A DNA stretch of 64,000 nucleotides, taken from NCBI GenBank assembly GCA_002070275.1, contig MWCY01000003.1, forward strand, positions 1 to 64,000, given 5' to 3'. This DNA comes from Candidatus Hydrogenedentes bacterium ADurb.Bin170 (GTDB lineage: Bacteria > Hydrogenedentota > Hydrogenedentia > Hydrogenedentales > CAITNO01). Every line of letters starts with the position of its first letter. Positions within the stretch are counted from its first letter, which is position 1. The notes beneath the pieces are model-generated. The model saw nothing but the letters and a program-made list of their open reading frames with translations, did no database searches and had not been told where the DNA came from. A program made the position numbers and the translations under genes. Below are positions 1 to 9,558 of the stretch, one piece after another.

Positions 1-1818
1 TGGGTAAGCACCAACCTGATAACTTTCCGGTGCCTGGTTATTTTCCTTAATCAGGACTCTTCCTCTTACCAGGGCGGACTGTTTCATCAAAATTTTGGTC
101 TCTTCATTGAGCCGTGCCCGCCTGACTGTCGTTGGAGAATAACCGTCCTTGGAAGCAATGATGGTATATTGCCCTGCGCTGATGCCGGTAAAACGGAACT
201 TGCCGTTACCGGCTGTGGTTTCTGTCCGCTGCGTTCCTTCCAGCCCGCCCAAGGTAACTCCGGAAAGCGTCAGATTGACGCCATCCAGTCCCTGTCCTCT
301 GTCATCGACAACAGTACCGAAAATCTCATGATCCCCCTGTTCTGCACTATTGAGTGTCAGCACCACATTCGTGAGGTCGCTGTACCCGTCCGGATGAATA
401 GGAAAACCGAGAGGACTGACCTTGTACGCCTTTTTCTGTGCGAAGATCTGGTATTCGCCCCCCGGAAGTTCATTGATCATAAACTGGCCGTTAGCGTCAC
501 TACTTGTGTGCCTGAACGCCTGCGGAGTTTTAAGATTGCTGAAGAAAGTGGAATAGGCGGGAAGACAAGTTACCTGTGCACCAGGGAGCGGTTTCCCCTG
601 GCTGTCGACGACGGTTCCATACACATTGCTTCCTGCAAAAAGGAATATATCCACCCGCACATTACGCTGCGTTTTAGTCAGAATAATCGGATCGCTCAGC
701 TGCGGGGCAAACTCATCGCTGCTGGCATGTACATGCCATTCTTCGTTGAAGGGAACGCCTGTCAACTCATAATAACCGTCTGCTCCGCTTTGACCTGTGA
801 CCGGTGGGGTTTTCTTTGCGATTTGGCTTAAGGCCTGTGAAAGGACACTTTGAGAGGAGGCGAGCACCAGATTCGTTCCGCTGATGGGCTCCTGTTTCGG
901 AGAAAGCACATATCCCCAGATAACACCGGCAGCCTCCACGGTGAAATCAATATTTTTTACTTCCTGATCAGCACTGCTTATGGCTACTTTCTGGTAAGGA
1001 AGGCTTTTTCCGCTCATATAAGGCGTGCCACGGAGGTCAATGGTGACCCCTATCAGTCCAGGCGTCAGCCCACGCAGCTCGTAATTGCCCGTTTTGTCGG
1101 TTATAGCGTAGTTTCCGGAAAAACCGTCTGCCTGTACGGTAAGGCCGCCAACACCTTCTCCTGTCTCAGCCACTGTAACACGACCTGCAATGCTGGCCCC
1201 GGTAGAAAGAGCGAGACTGATTTTCACTTCTGCAGCAGAGTCACTCAACGCTGGAGACAATAGTGTTCCTTTTGCATATCCTACAGCAGTGACTTCCACT
1301 TCGTACTGTCCGGGAAATTCCAAAGGCACTTTAAATTCGCCTGCGCGGTTTGAATTCGAAAACTGTTGTTCTTTTGCCCGCTGTCGAAGTGTTTTTTCAT
1401 CTTCTCCTGAAAAAGACGCGAAAAGCACCTCATCTTCTGCAGACGTTTTCCGCTGTACGCGCACACGGGCGCCTGCAATGGGCTTCGATGTTTTTTGGTC
1501 TACCACTGTACCGAGGAGATGAAAAGGCAGCTCTTTTTCAGGTTCCGCAGGCTTTTCTTCGATGACTTTTTTTTCTGAAATTTTCTGGGGTTCAGTAATT
1601 GGGGCAGGCTCATTACTTTCTATTGACGGAACAGGTGAATAGTTTTTCTTCTGACTTTCCGGACGTTCCTCATAACTGACTCTGGAAACAGGCGGTGCAA
1701 CAGGCTTGCGCGGGATCAGCATAAAAGCGATGCCGATCATTGCTATCAGTACCAGCGTCACCATAAGAATGATCTGTAAAACCGATACAGATGAAGAGGA
1801 ACGTTTCTTTCCGGACAT
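1..1818 (-). CDS. Membrane-anchored protein with repeated carboxypeptidase-regulatory-like (Ig-like) domains, partial
   Basis: The frame is open from an ATG at 1818 to the window edge, giving 606 codons without a stop, so the C-terminus is missing. The first residues are short and polar (MSGKKRSSSS), then comes one hydrophobic helix at about residues 12-35, then a Pro/Glu-rich linker. From about residue 100 there are roughly five copies of a beta-sandwich unit with the signature G-x-V-x-D...G-x-P-[IL]-x-G-A-x-V and later D-x-x-G-x-[YF]-x-[IL]-x-x-L, typical of CarboxypepD_reg/CnaB-like folds. These domains are usually extracytoplasmic and structural or adhesive. No catalytic domain is visible. 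Long open frames on the opposite strand here are antisense shadows. The family fold is well supported; the role is unknown. Confidence 0.8.
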   Translation of the reverse strand, partial: MSGKKRSSSSVSVLQIILMVTLVLIAMIGIAFMLIPRKPVAPPVSRVSYEERPESQKKNYSPVPSIESNEPAPITEPQKISEKKVIEEKPAEPEKELPFHLLGTVVDQKTSKPIAGARVRVQRKTSAEDEVLFASFSGEDEKTLRQRAKEQQFSNSNRAGEFKVPLEFPGQYEVEVTAVGYAKGTLLSPALSDSAAEVKISLALSTGASIAGRVTVAETGEGVGGLTVQADGFSGNYAITDKTGNYELRGLTPGLIGVTIDLRGTPYMSGKSLPYQKVAISSADQEVKNIDFTVEAAGVIWGYVLSPKQEPISGTNLVLASSQSVLSQALSQIAKKTPPVTGQSGADGYYELTGVPFNEEWHVHASSDEFAPQLSDPIILTKTQRNVRVDIFLFAGSNVYGTVVDSQGKPLPGAQVTCLPAYSTFFSNLKTPQAFRHTSSDANGQFMINELPGGEYQIFAQKKAYKVSPLGFPIHPDGYSDLTNVVLTLNSAEQGDHEIFGTVVDDRGQGLDGVNLTLSGVTLGGLEGTQRTETTAGNGKFRFTGISAGQYTIIASKDGYSPTTVRRARLNEETKILMKQSALVRGRVLIKENNQAPESYQVGAYP

Positions 1819-1914
1819 ATAGCTTCCCTTGCACTTAATAATGAGGAGGAATTCGACTCTATAACGAAAAAGCGCAATTATAAGTATACAGCGCGCAGTT
1901 TGCTGTGAAAGTCG

Positions 1915-4038
1915 TCATGGCGTAAGTACATATTCCTTAGTGTCGAAATCAACAAACACCGAAGCACCGTTCGCATACACAGCCCTTTGTTTTCTGAAAT
2001 CACCGCCGACAAATTCATGTGATTGCATCTCTGAAAAAGCGCATCTTTCCGACCATGCTGCGGCTTCCAGTGTTCTTTCTATCACCTCTGCCTCCGCCGA
2101 CGGATCCAGGTAAGGCAAACCCGCGTGGAGCAGACAATAGAGTCTGCCGGCGTCGCCGTCGGGTATGCCCCACCCGCCGTCTTCGCCAAAATCCCAGGGC
2201 ACAAGCAGCGCATCATGATACACAAGATTAAAAAGCGGTACCGGAATACCGCAAGCTTCCCCACCCCCTATATTGGGATAGGTGGGGTAGGGTGCGTGAT
2301 GCACCAGATCCAGAGAATTCACCGCGTACTCAACAGGCTCTTCAGAGCTGACCACATAGCCTCTGGCACGAAGCAGTTCAAAACATTCAAGACGATAGCG
2401 GGCGCATTCGGCACGTGACATGGGATGGGCCGGCCGGGCGCTTTCTTCCAAAGGCACCACGGAGAAAACATCCAGATAGGCACCTTTTACTGAAATACCA
2501 TGTTCTTTAAAAAGATCATGGTTTTTCCGCACATAGTCCGGCGCAAAACGTGCATTGAGAATAGTCTGCGGGCCTCCGCACCAGACACTGCATTCGTCTT
2601 TTGTACCATCCGCCCGCAGAATTGCCAGGCGTTCATCAAAAGAAGCTGCGTTTTTATAAAAATCCCTGTATTGATCATGAACAGCAAAGAGATAGTTTAT
2701 CGCAGCGCAGGAATCCGCTAGCCGTTTTAGACCGTCCCAGCCTCCCTGCAGAGCACCGACAGGCAACGGGTCAGGGTGGGCATTGTCATATCCGTAATAG
2801 CCCCAACCGTCCAGATGCACATAGGCTGCCGATACTCCTTTACGGGAAAGGGCCTCCAACTTTTCTCTGATAACATCGAAAGTCTGAAGGGAATGATTAT
2901 TTTCCACACGGTTTTTGTTGAAAAGTTGCGCCTGCGGCACAAAATGATATAAAGCGCCGACGTGGATCACCGGCTTGCCGATAACCATGCGCAGGTTTGG
3001 TGTTCTCAGCAGTTTCTCAGCAAGGCTGGTCCATCTCCCCCGCTCCTGCACAAACTTCCGGTACCGCTTCGCCATGGTCACATAATCGGACTCATCATCA
3101 AAAACCATCCGCACGGTTCGGAGATAATTAAACCTGCCTAAAGAAGCATGCCAGCGCGTCCATATCCGCGTAGGACCGCCCGCAGGATGATCAATCACAG
3201 CACCAACATCATCGGTCGTTTCAAGGATAATCTGTACGCCGCATCCCTCACGCACATGACCCCACCAGGGCATGTACAAGGTTCGTGAATGGACGAGTTC
3301 CTCCTGATGGAGCGCATGACTCCAGTTACCCGGAAGCAGCATTCCCTGCATACGCGGAACCACAGACCAGATCTTCTCTTCAGGTTCAAGAGTCACTTCA
3401 GGAGGCCAATTAAGAGCGGAAAAGCCAGTCTCCGGCTCATTCATCACAAGATCCATCACGATCTCGCTGCCGATCAGCAGCAATGTAATATGAATTTCCA
3501 GGTCTGGAGCCGCCTCATATCCTTTCAATAGAAGCGTCATACCGGTTCCGTAGCCTGTCTGAAAGGCTTCGGCTGTTTTAAGAGCAGCGGCAGCCAAAGG
3601 AAATGATCCCGATTGAAGCTTCAGATCAGTTTCACGGGAAGGAGCAAAACGCCAGCACTGTTTTGCTGTATTAACAGTCATGGCAAGGTTGCTCTTTTCC
3701 AGGCGGAGGGTGAGTAACTCATTTCCGACGCGCCAGCAGTCTTCTTCTTCCTGAAAATTATTGTGGGGCTTTCGGGGTCTGTCAGCAGCGTGATTCCACA
3801 GCCATTGCCTGCAAAGATCCAAGCGGTAATAAAGTGCATCAAATGATTCATCGGTTGAAGGACTGGCTTCGATTAATTGCCTCACTTCCTCGAGCAGAGA
3901 CTTTCCTGCAAGAACGGAGCCCTCTTCAACTTGAATGGATTCCATCTGCGCAACCTGGTCTTTGAGGATTGCAAATCGGTCGGCAAATACGTCAGGAAGC
4001 TGAAGGAAACTACAGCAAAGCATCATGAAAACAGTCAC
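1915..4038 (-). CDS. Predicted TIM-barrel glycoside hydrolase (DUF5696-like)
   Basis: This 707-residue protein starts at a GTG at 4038, nine bases after an AAGGAG ribosome site. The N-terminus is hydrophobic and Cys-rich (MTVFMMLCCSFL) and could be a short signal sequence. Residues 90-330 look like a beta-sandwich. The following part has barrel-type motifs: VHLDGWGYYGYDNAHPD near residue 410, a KGAYLDVFSV strand near 530 and SSEEPVEYAV near 580. The GWG-x-x-GYD-x-x-HPD pattern resembles DUF5696 proteins, which are distant relatives of GH101-type glycosidases. The acidic residues on these strands are the likely catalytic ones. It shares strand and direction with the thioredoxin gene upstream. 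Substrate and catalytic pair are not established; the family call is from memory of the motif. Confidence 0.6.
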   Translation of the reverse strand: MTVFMMLCCSFLQLPDVFADRFAILKDQVAQMESIQVEEGSVLAGKSLLEEVRQLIEASPSTDESFDALYYRLDLCRQWLWNHAADRPRKPHNNFQEEEDCWRVGNELLTLRLEKSNLAMTVNTAKQCWRFAPSRETDLKLQSGSFPLAAAALKTAEAFQTGYGTGMTLLLKGYEAAPDLEIHITLLLIGSEIVMDLVMNEPETGFSALNWPPEVTLEPEEKIWSVVPRMQGMLLPGNWSHALHQEELVHSRTLYMPWWGHVREGCGVQIILETTDDVGAVIDHPAGGPTRIWTRWHASLGRFNYLRTVRMVFDDESDYVTMAKRYRKFVQERGRWTSLAEKLLRTPNLRMVIGKPVIHVGALYHFVPQAQLFNKNRVENNHSLQTFDVIREKLEALSRKGVSAAYVHLDGWGYYGYDNAHPDPLPVGALQGGWDGLKRLADSCAAINYLFAVHDQYRDFYKNAASFDERLAILRADGTKDECSVWCGGPQTILNARFAPDYVRKNHDLFKEHGISVKGAYLDVFSVVPLEESARPAHPMSRAECARYRLECFELLRARGYVVSSEEPVEYAVNSLDLVHHAPYPTYPNIGGGEACGIPVPLFNLVYHDALLVPWDFGEDGGWGIPDGDAGRLYCLLHAGLPYLDPSAEAEVIERTLEAAAWSERCAFSEMQSHEFVGGDFRKQRAVYANGASVFVDFDTKEYVLTP

Positions 4039-4110
4039 TATACAGATCTCCTTTAGTTTTTAACATTGTACTTCCTGACAGCCTGGTGCGACCTGTCAAA
4101 ACCGCCTGTC

Positions 4111-5052
4111 TCAGTCCGTTTCCTGCATCTCCTGCAGACCTTCGAGCAACATCTCTTTCACTTCTTCATTGTCTGCAAGATCGATTGCTTTCTTTTGCAG
4201 TTCAATCGCCTCTTTTCTTTTTCCTTGTGCAAAAAGAACCTTTGCACGGCTGTCCAGGATATCAGGATCCTTATATTCGGTGAGGCTGCATGCCTTTTCT
4301 GAAAGAATATCTGCAAACTCCAGATTTCTGTAGCGCAAAGAATCATTTTCAGCAATATGCCAGGCAAGAATACCCATCATCTCCGGGAACGCCGTGCCTT
4401 TCTCCAGGATACGAACACCTAAAGCATCGGCACTTGCCCTGTCTCTTCCGAAATTAGCATAGACCAGATATTCCTGCATCCAAAGTTCAAGAAGCTGCGC
4501 AATCTCTTCACTGAGGCGCGCTTCTTCTCTGTTTTTTTGTGCTTCTTCCGCAGAATAAGACCCTGCAACCATGTCGCGGATTACTTTTTCAAGATTGTCA
4601 AAGGGGCTGCCTTCCCACCAGAGTTTGCCGTTACGTACGAGAAAAGCATGAGGAATCCCATTTACGCCGGAAGATTCAGCATAATTTTTCCAGCAATATG
4701 AGTCCTGATCCAGCGCAACGGTATATTTCATTTCCTGTTCTTTGAGAAAATTCTGTACCGTTTCTTCCTCTTCCTGAGTAATTCCGATGATCACGACATT
4801 CTGTGCACTGTATTTATCATGCAATGCGTTCAATTCAGGGATACTGCGCCGGCAGGGCGGACACCAGGTAGCCCAGAATTCGATGACATAAAGCCGGTCG
4901 TCCTGTGCCGTTACATCCACAGGTGCACCCTGTAACCATTTTGCAATGCGTAAGGCAGGAGACGCATCAAGCAGTTCCAGGGCAAACGTATCAACAGAGC
5001 CTGTCAGAAGCAGTATTACACAAAGCGGGAACAGAAAAAAGAATTTGCGCAT
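4111..5052 (-). CDS. Secreted TlpA-like thioredoxin with C-terminal helical repeats
   Basis: A 313-residue protein with an N-terminal signal peptide (hydrophobic run at 7-20). A thioredoxin-fold domain spans about 40-165 with a perfect WCPPC redox centre (Cys64 and Cys67) and the cis-Pro strand GIPHAF. The family (TlpA/ResA-type) reduces or exchanges disulfides in the periplasm. The C-terminal 140 residues are alpha-helical and end in a TPR-like repeat (SRAKVLFAQGKRKEAIELQ), probably for protein contact. The ATG at 5052 is preferred over a GTG one codon earlier because AAAGGG lies seven bases upstream. It is followed on the same strand by the predicted glycosidase gene after 72 bases. The redox call is firm; the partner is unknown. 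Confidence 0.87.
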   Translation of the reverse strand: MRKFFFLFPLCVILLLTGSVDTFALELLDASPALRIAKWLQGAPVDVTAQDDRLYVIEFWATWCPPCRRSIPELNALHDKYSAQNVVIIGITQEEEETVQNFLKEQEMKYTVALDQDSYCWKNYAESSGVNGIPHAFLVRNGKLWWEGSPFDNLEKVIRDMVAGSYSAEEAQKNREEARLSEEIAQLLELWMQEYLVYANFGRDRASADALGVRILEKGTAFPEMMGILAWHIAENDSLRYRNLEFADILSEKACSLTEYKDPDILDSRAKVLFAQGKRKEAIELQKKAIDLADNEEVKEMLLEGLQEMQETD

Positions 5053-5204
5053 CACACACCCTTTCGCAGCGGTTCAAGAGGATACTTACATACATAGCCT
5101 TACCGGGCACTTATGGCTGAAACAAACTGCCTTTGCCGCACATTCCAACGCAACCGAAACGTCCGCAAGACAACGAACACACTATGCCAAGGGTAAGCGC
5201 TCTT

Positions 5205-6323
5205 TTAATGATGAGAGAAACACCGCTCAAGCGTAAACAACATGGCGGCATTGCTTTCATTGCAGGCAACAATAGCATCATAATCATTAACGCTTCCGCC
5301 GGGCTGCGCCAACGCTGTGATTCCTGCCTCGGTGGCGGCATCAACGGCATCACGGAAGGGGAAGAATCCGTCTGAAGCCATGACAGCGCCTTCAAGCGAG
5401 TTACTGCCTTTGTATTTTGTCTGAGCCTTGTGAATGGCCTGCTGCACTGCGCCCACCCGATCCTGCTCACCTGTTCCCACCGCAAGGGTCTGGCCGTTGC
5501 GCACGATCACAACGCCATTGGAACGGACATGCAGGTTTACATACCAGGCAAAAAGCAAGTCATTCAGTTCTCTTGAGGTTGCCTGCCTGCCAATGTCGAT
5601 ACGGCCCTTCTTCGGATGATCGTTGTATGCGGGAACAAAATCCTCAATAGACTTCATCCGGGAAAGATACGGTTGCGCCACGACCAGTGACCCGTCATCA
5701 AATATTTTAATTTCCCAGGAATTGACAGCATCACTCAGATATTTTGGCAGTTGATTCAGAGGGGGGATCTGAACAACACGGATGTCTTTATTTTTCTTGA
5801 ACCGATCAAAGTCATGAAAGCAACTAAGCGCCCCTTCGCTGAACGAAGGCGCAACAACGCCTTCCACAATGGTGCCCATGATTTCTGCTGCTGTATCTTC
5901 ATCCACTTCTGTATTGAAGGCGACCACGCTGCCGAAAGCGGCCTGACTGTCTGCATCACGGGCACGCTCATAGATTTCGGCAAGACTGCTCCCGTCCCAC
6001 TCAATCGCCACACCGGAGGGATTGCAGTGTTTCATGACGGCACAGGCAGGGCGTTCCATATATTTCAGCATGCCCAAAGCATGTTGCATATCTTCAAGAT
6101 TCGTCTGAGACAAACCACTTTTTCCGGTTTTAAGCATCTTGTAGGCACCAAGTACCAGCGAGGCACCTTCAGAGGGGCGATAAAAAGCGGCAGGCTGATG
6201 CGGATTGGTTCCGTATCTCAGATCCTCGACTTTCGTATAGGAGCGACCCAGCAGTTCCAGCACTTCGGGGAAACTGCCTTCTGTGCGGGTTCGATACATT
6301 GCTTTCAGATCTTTTTCAGCCAT
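5205..6323 (-). CDS. purH: Stand-alone AICAR transformylase (PurH C-terminal domain)
   Basis: This protein formylates AICAR with 10-formyl-tetrahydrofolate, the ninth step of purine synthesis. It has 372 residues from the ATG at 6323, which follows AAGGA by about ten bases; an open frame extends further upstream but has no good start. The conserved LRYGTNPHQ lies at 35-43 and the catalytic Lys98-His99 in KHCNPSG. DGFFPFRD and the PGGSVND segment are also present. Ordinary PurH is about 520 residues with an N-terminal IMP cyclohydrolase (MGS-like) domain; that domain is absent, not truncated by a visible frameshift. A cyclohydrolase or a full-length PurH must be encoded elsewhere. The leader carries a terminator-like hairpin. 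Confidence 0.9.
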   Translation of the reverse strand: MAEKDLKAMYRTRTEGSFPEVLELLGRSYTKVEDLRYGTNPHQPAAFYRPSEGASLVLGAYKMLKTGKSGLSQTNLEDMQHALGMLKYMERPACAVMKHCNPSGVAIEWDGSSLAEIYERARDADSQAAFGSVVAFNTEVDEDTAAEIMGTIVEGVVAPSFSEGALSCFHDFDRFKKNKDIRVVQIPPLNQLPKYLSDAVNSWEIKIFDDGSLVVAQPYLSRMKSIEDFVPAYNDHPKKGRIDIGRQATSRELNDLLFAWYVNLHVRSNGVVIVRNGQTLAVGTGEQDRVGAVQQAIHKAQTKYKGSNSLEGAVMASDGFFPFRDAVDAATEAGITALAQPGGSVNDYDAIVACNESNAAMLFTLERCFSHH

Positions 6324-6363
6324 TCCTGTGTTTCCTTCTTTCAGAGTAAATCTTTCAGTTAAC

Positions 6364-6402
6364 AAAAAAAGCTGTTGCACCTGAAACAGTAACTGCGACA
6401 GC
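6364..6402 (-). terminator. Intrinsic terminator-like hairpin in the purH leader (candidate attenuator)
   Basis: Read on the minus strand, GCTGTCGCA (6402-6394) pairs with TGCAACAGC (6379-6371) with a single internal mismatch and a 14-base loop, and seven T residues follow directly. It lies 41 bases upstream of the purH start codon. No minus-strand gene lies upstream that would need it, because the neighbour is divergent. That leaves transcription attenuation of purH as the simplest reading. Confidence 0.5.
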
Positions 6403-6416
6403 CTGAACATCCTTAT

Positions 6417-6422
6417 TTTATA
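6417..6422 (-). promoter_or_regulatory. Candidate -10 box for purH
   Basis: TATAAA on the minus strand, with TTGTCT 15 bases upstream as a possible -35. Transcription would start near 6410, just before the hairpin at 6402-6364. The spacer is short, so this is tentative. Confidence 0.3.
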
Positions 6423-6585
6423 CGAGCCATGTGCGGAAGACAAAATAACTGCAAGACCGTTCTTAAGAAATTATGACGCGTCCTTTTCTTCATCTTTACA
6501 CTGGAAGCAGGCAGTCGCCTTAGGCCATAATATGAACATATATATAAGGTGCGGTCGTCATCTTAACATCAGGGAGCGCAGCGCT

Positions 6586-9051
6586 ATGGCAAGTGAAAAA
6601 CTTACTGCTGATTTTACACTCCACATGATCGGGCACGGGCATATCGATCCTGTATGGTTATGGCGCTGGACAGAAGGGTACAGTGAAGTCCGCACCACTT
6701 TTGCAAGTGCGCTCCAACGCATGCAGGAAACTTCAGAGTTTGTTTTTACAGCGAGCAGCGCCTGTTTTTATCAATGGGTAAAAGAAAGTGATCCGGCGCT
6801 CTTCGAACAGATCAGAGAGCGGGTGGCTGAAGGACGCTGGGAAATTGCCGGCGGCTTCTGGGTCGAACCGGACTGCAATATTCCCTGTGGCGAGTCCTTT
6901 GTACGACACGGCCTTTATTCACAGCGCTTTTTTCAACGGGAATTCGGTAAACGGGTTAAAGTGGGCTTCAATCCCGACAGCTTCGGCCACGCCGGCAACC
7001 TTCCGCAGATCCTCAAAAAACTAGGGATGGACTGCTACTGCTATATGCGCCCGCAGCCTGAAATGGGCGAAAAGGACTATCCCGACGGCACCCTCTTCTT
7101 ATGGCAGAGTAAAGACGGCTCTTCTGTAGTCACGGCACAACTGCCCTTCTGTTACACCGGGCAAGTGGAAGACATTAAGAAACGAGCCGCTCTCCTTCCC
7201 GCCAGTCCGCGGCTTCATCCGCAGCAGAAACACGCATTATGCTTTTACGGTGTAGGTGATCATGGCGGAGGCCCGACCAGAGAAGCGGTGCAATTCATTC
7301 ACGATTGGGAAAAAGAAACGCTCCTCCCCGGCGTGCATCTTCAATTTTCATCTTTGGAAGATTTCTTCAACGCCGTTAAATCAGAAATTCCTGAATCAGC
7401 CATGCCGGTGCTCCAGGAAGAGCTGCAGCATCACGCCCGAGGATGTTACAGTGTTCATTCAGAAATAAAACGACTCAACAGAAAAGTTGAGCATGCTCTG
7501 ATGACAGCCGAACGTTTTGCCACTGCCGCATGGCTTTTAGGTGCGCTGGACTATCCTCAGGACGCTTTTGAAAAATGCTGGAAAGACCTGCTCTTCAACC
7601 AGTTTCACGACCTGCTGGGCGGTACCAGTCTGCAAAGTGCCTACGAAGATGCAAGAGACCAGCTCGGCGCAGCGAGACACAGAGCCGATGTTATCCTGAA
7701 CCAGTCTGTTCAGTCCATTGCCCGCGATGTGGACACCTCAGCAGAAGGAAATCCCTTCCTTGCAATTAACCCGCTGCCCTGGCCTGTGTGGGCTGCCATT
7801 ACGTTACCCCCTGCCGTTCGGACCAATTTAACAGATGAGTTTCATGTCGTCAATGAATTCGATGATGCTGTGCCTATACAGGCCGTCCGGGGTGAACGGA
7901 TCGGGCACACAAACCACCGTTTCGTTGCCCATTTGCCTGCCTTAGGCTATCAGGTCTTCCATGCCCGCAGTGGCGCAAAAAAATACAAGCACACCCTTCC
8001 TTTGGAGAGCGGGAACGATTTTCTTGAAAACTACTGGTGGCGGATTGAATTTTGTGAACGCACCGGAGAAATAAAAAGACTGTTCGACAAGCTCCACAGA
8101 ATTGAAGTGCTGGAGCGGGGCGGCATATTAAGCGCTCTGGTTGATTCCGGCGATACCTGGGGACACAGCATAGACGCATTCAGGATTGAAGCGGGACGCT
8201 TCGGACAGGCGGAATTGAAAATAGTAGAGGCAGGGGATGTTTTTGTGACGATGCGCTGCCGTGCTTTTTACGACTGTTCCGAAGCAATCACAGAATATAC
8301 CTTATGCCGCACAACAGATCACATCACTGTGAACATGAGGGTCAATTGGCAACAAAAGCACCAGGCATTGAAATTCGGCTTTATCACAAATGTTCAGGAG
8401 GGGCGTGCCGTCTGGGAAGCACCCTATGGCTACCAGGAAAGACAAGCCGACGGTATGGAAGAGCCGGGCGGTCAGTGGATGGATCTTACTGGCACATGCG
8501 AAGGACGCACCTATGGCTTTGCACTGCTCAACGACTGTAAGTACGGCTCCGACATCCTGAAAAACACAATGCGCATTACTCTTTTGAGAAGCCCTTTATA
8601 TGCTCACCATGACCCCGAGCGCAGCCAACCGGAAGAACTTTGGCAACAGATGGATCAGGGCTGGCATACCATGCGTTTTGCCTTGATGCCCCATACGGAA
8701 AATTGGCGCGACGCACGCATCGTAAAACGTGCCTGGGAACTCAATGCTCCCGCATTCGTGCATATGGAAGCAAGGCACCCCGGTAAATTCAAAAAACAGG
8801 CGGGGCTGCTCGGTACTGAATCAGATCATGTGTTGCTCACTGTAATAAAATGCAGCGAGGACGGCGAAGAAGTTGTTATACGAGGTTTTGAAACAGCGGG
8901 CAAAGCAGCGCAAACCCGGCTGCATCTTCCCTATTTTGATAAGGCATTTTGCCTGAGCTTTGAACCGCATGAAATCAAGACCATACGGATTAATAAGGAC
9001 AACTGGACGTATCAGCAAGTAAACCTTCTTGAAGAAAAAACAGACTCTTGA
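6586..9051 (+). CDS. GH38 alpha-mannosidase
   Basis: A retaining zinc-dependent alpha-mannosidase of 821 residues. The start is the ATG at 6586, nine bases after GGGAG; an upstream in-frame ATG has no ribosome site. The zinc ligands His17 and Asp21 sit in GHGHIDPVW and the catalytic nucleophile is Asp131 in NPDSFGH. The helical middle domain (about 280-380) and the long C-terminal beta-sandwich of the family follow. A GVGDHGGGPT loop near 225 matches the substrate site. No signal peptide is visible, so it probably acts in the cytoplasm on imported mannosides. It is divergent from purH and is followed after 33 bases by a small gene on the same strand, which may be co-transcribed. Confidence 0.92.
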   Translation: MASEKLTADFTLHMIGHGHIDPVWLWRWTEGYSEVRTTFASALQRMQETSEFVFTASSACFYQWVKESDPALFEQIRERVAEGRWEIAGGFWVEPDCNIPCGESFVRHGLYSQRFFQREFGKRVKVGFNPDSFGHAGNLPQILKKLGMDCYCYMRPQPEMGEKDYPDGTLFLWQSKDGSSVVTAQLPFCYTGQVEDIKKRAALLPASPRLHPQQKHALCFYGVGDHGGGPTREAVQFIHDWEKETLLPGVHLQFSSLEDFFNAVKSEIPESAMPVLQEELQHHARGCYSVHSEIKRLNRKVEHALMTAERFATAAWLLGALDYPQDAFEKCWKDLLFNQFHDLLGGTSLQSAYEDARDQLGAARHRADVILNQSVQSIARDVDTSAEGNPFLAINPLPWPVWAAITLPPAVRTNLTDEFHVVNEFDDAVPIQAVRGERIGHTNHRFVAHLPALGYQVFHARSGAKKYKHTLPLESGNDFLENYWWRIEFCERTGEIKRLFDKLHRIEVLERGGILSALVDSGDTWGHSIDAFRIEAGRFGQAELKIVEAGDVFVTMRCRAFYDCSEAITEYTLCRTTDHITVNMRVNWQQKHQALKFGFITNVQEGRAVWEAPYGYQERQADGMEEPGGQWMDLTGTCEGRTYGFALLNDCKYGSDILKNTMRITLLRSPLYAHHDPERSQPEELWQQMDQGWHTMRFALMPHTENWRDARIVKRAWELNAPAFVHMEARHPGKFKKQAGLLGTESDHVLLTVIKCSEDGEEVVIRGFETAGKAAQTRLHLPYFDKAFCLSFEPHEIKTIRINKDNWTYQQVNLLEEKTDS

Positions 9052-9084
9052 GCTCCTTTCAAGGCGCACTCTCTGGAAAGAAAT

Positions 9085-9558
9085 ATGTCACTGGAAGCAC
9101 TGCAGGAAATTTGTCTCGATTATTTGAGCCAGTCGGAGAACCCACTGGTTCCTCTCCCCCATCTTTATGCCCACTGCATTGAAACAACTCAAGGAACTTG
9201 CGCCGTCACTCCCGAAGAGCTGCTTTCTTTTCTGAGAAAACACAATGATGTGCTTGTTCTCGAAAATCCGGCAGGACAGCTGGCAATTAATGAGGATCAG
9301 TTTTTAGAGTCAGGTATCCTCATGGGAACCCGCGCTATTTTAAAAACACGGATGCCCTCTGAAAAAGAGTTGAAAGATGTCTTCAAACTGCAGCTGCTTG
9401 AAATGCAGCAGCAGCTGGAGCGGGCACTGTCACACGCAACTGAACAAGGCGATTCCGATCGGGCAGCGGAAATTCAGAAAAAAATCAACCAGAGCCAAAC
9501 ACTCCTGAAGAGATTTGCCGCGTTGTGCGCGTGCCGCAACGAAGATCTTAGGCTTTAA
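9085..9558 (+). CDS. Small hypothetical protein with C-terminal coiled coil
   Basis: A 157-residue soluble protein starting at an ATG six bases after a GGAAAG ribosome site. Residues 1-70 are mixed alpha/beta and could form a winged-helix-like domain (EELLSFLRKHNDVLVLENPAG). Residues 95-145 are a charged heptad-rich helix (LLEMQQQLERALSHATEQGD) likely to be a coiled coil. I do not recognise the family. Its closeness to the mannosidase gene suggests the same transcript, but gives no function. Confidence 0.65.
   Translation: MSLEALQEICLDYLSQSENPLVPLPHLYAHCIETTQGTCAVTPEELLSFLRKHNDVLVLENPAGQLAINEDQFLESGILMGTRAILKTRMPSEKELKDVFKLQLLEMQQQLERALSHATEQGDSDRAAEIQKKINQSQTLLKRFAALCACRNEDLRL

Noticed and set aside
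169-1263. Long plus-strand frames at the left edge
   Set aside because: They are antisense to the repeated-domain protein, have no ribosome site and show no family motifs.
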